NCBI GenBank assembly: GCA_021014945.1
Contig: MU266391.1
Span: 1-34,517, forward strand
Source of the DNA: Leucogyrophana mollusca
Lineage: Eukaryota; Basidiomycota; Agaricomycetes; Boletales
DNA length: 34,517 nt
Direction of reading: 5' to 3'
Shown: piece by piece, positions 33,800 to 34,517 of the stretch
Position numbering within the stretch: the stretch's first letter is position 1
Layout: every line of letters starts with the position of its first letter
The notes under the pieces: model-generated
Told to the model about the DNA's origin: nothing
What the model saw: only the letters and a program-made list of their open reading frames with translations
Database searches by the model: none
Made by a program: the position numbers and the translations under genes

Positions 33800-34517
33800 C
33801 AACATTTCCCTAATCATCATAATCATCATCAACTAGAATCCTATCAATAATGGCACCCGTACCAACCTACGCTTCCACTTCCACCACTGCCGACGTTATT
33901 TCCGGCCTCAAGGAATCTCTTATTGCCCAGCGGGCACCTGCACTTCCCCGCACCCTCCACGATGTTCTCTCCCAAGCCGCTGAGCGGTATCCGTCTCACG
34001 AACTCGGCTTCATCACGTCGTCCGCCCACGACTCGTCGATTCAAACCAAGACTTTCAGCGCGTTCAACCAGTATGTTCGCAGCTTGGCCCGCGCCATGGC
34101 TGCCTGGAACAAGCCCGCAGGCTCTGTCATCGTCGTATACCTGACAGAGCACGAAGACAACATGGCTGCCGTCTGGGCGTGTCTCCTCGCCGGCTATGTC
34201 CCTTGTTTGCAACCCGCACTGAGTGCGCAGCAAGCTCACAAGGAGGGACACGTCGCCCATATCAAGAACCTCTTTTCGTCCGCGACTTGGCTGACCAGCG
34301 AGGCTGGCGCTGAGCAGGTGAACTCTATCAGCGGTCTAGACATTCACCTGCTTTCGGAGCTCAAGGCGTCTGCTGAGAGCTGCGCCGTCTCAGACGAGTG
34401 GGTGGCCCACGAGGCTCAGGCGGATGACGAAGCGATACTATTTTTGACTTCGGGCTCCACTGGGTTCTCGAAAGCCGTCGTACACACTCACCGTACTATC
34501 CTCGCGGCCTGCTACGG
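33800..34517 (+). repeat. Inverted duplicate, arm 2 (5' part of quinone synthetase)
   Basis: Counterpart of 17376-18093. The leader just before the ATG is shared for about 50 bases and contains an expanded ATC repeat (AATCATCATAATCATCATCA) relative to copy 1. Homology probably continues past the window end. Confidence 0.9.
33850..34517 (+). CDS. Quinone synthetase copy 2, 5' part (runs off window)
   Basis: An open frame of 222 codons plus two bases with no stop before the window edge. It is the start of the adenylation domain and includes the ATP-binding core TSGSTGFSK (200-208). It differs from copy 1 in one residue, Thr to Ala at position 26. The start is the same ATG as in copy 1, with an identical ATCAATA before it. 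It points away from copy 1, head to head across 15.8 kb. Carrier and thioesterase domains are not visible, so it cannot be said whether this copy is whole. If it is, it could supply the activity lost or reduced in copy 1. Confidence 0.92.
   Translation, partial: MAPVPTYASTSTTADVISGLKESLIAQRAPALPRTLHDVLSQAAERYPSHELGFITSSAHDSSIQTKTFSAFNQYVRSLARAMAAWNKPAGSVIVVYLTEHEDNMAAVWACLLAGYVPCLQPALSAQQAHKEGHVAHIKNLFSSATWLTSEAGAEQVNSISGLDIHLLSELKASAESCAVSDEWVAHEAQADDEAILFLTSGSTGFSKAVVHTHRTILAACY

Noticed and set aside
1..34517. tRNA, rRNA, CRISPR arrays and intact transposons
   Set aside because: No tRNA-like arm with a GGTTCGAATCC-type loop, no rRNA stretch, no spaced direct repeats and no transposase or reverse transcriptase motif was seen. 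Short or decayed elements could still be missed by eye.

Overview
The window reads as nuclear DNA of a mushroom-forming basidiomycete (Agaricomycetes, perhaps a polypore). Genes are split by many short introns of about 45-110 bases with GT...AG ends. The families are typical of that group: an F-box protein, a DUF6535 membrane protein, an A-T-TE quinone synthetase, an eight-cysteine GPI-type surface protein and a SLIP-GC-like P-loop GTPase. All exon models were built by eye from reading frames, splice signals and remembered family patterns; no search was run.

Layout. 0.4-3.8 kb (+): a GC-rich F-box gene swollen by low-complexity insertions. 4.6-5.2 kb (-): a one-exon small protein with a possible VapD/Cas2-like fold. 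5.85-9.2 kb (+): a DUF6535 gene. 9.3-9.7 kb: a broken copy of part of the F-box gene and its 3' flank. 10.0-10.9 kb (+): a short-chain dehydrogenase. 11.9-14.4 kb (+): a 15-exon APC-family amino acid/GABA-type permease. 14.9-18.0 kb (-): a quinone (atromentin/polyporic acid type) synthetase whose frame is broken by one surplus base in the thioesterase domain. 18.2-27.9 kb: mostly gene-poor, with one weak gene model, one possible gene remnant and one good small secreted protein gene (26.1-26.85 kb, -). 27.95-31.98 kb (+): a 23-exon SLIP-GC-like large GTPase. 33.85 kb to the end (+): the first 222 codons of a second quinone synthetase.

The most notable structure is the pair of quinone synthetase genes. 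They lie head to head, 15.8 kb apart. Over the 668 bases that can be compared they differ at 15 sites, and only one of these changes an amino acid. Both have a TATA box about 130 bases before the start codon, but the promoters differ apart from roughly the last 50 bases. Copy 1 carries the frame break; copy 2 runs off the window, so its thioesterase cannot be inspected. No aminotransferase or alcohol dehydrogenase of the known atromentin clusters was found here. The permease converges on copy 1, but a shared pathway is only a guess.
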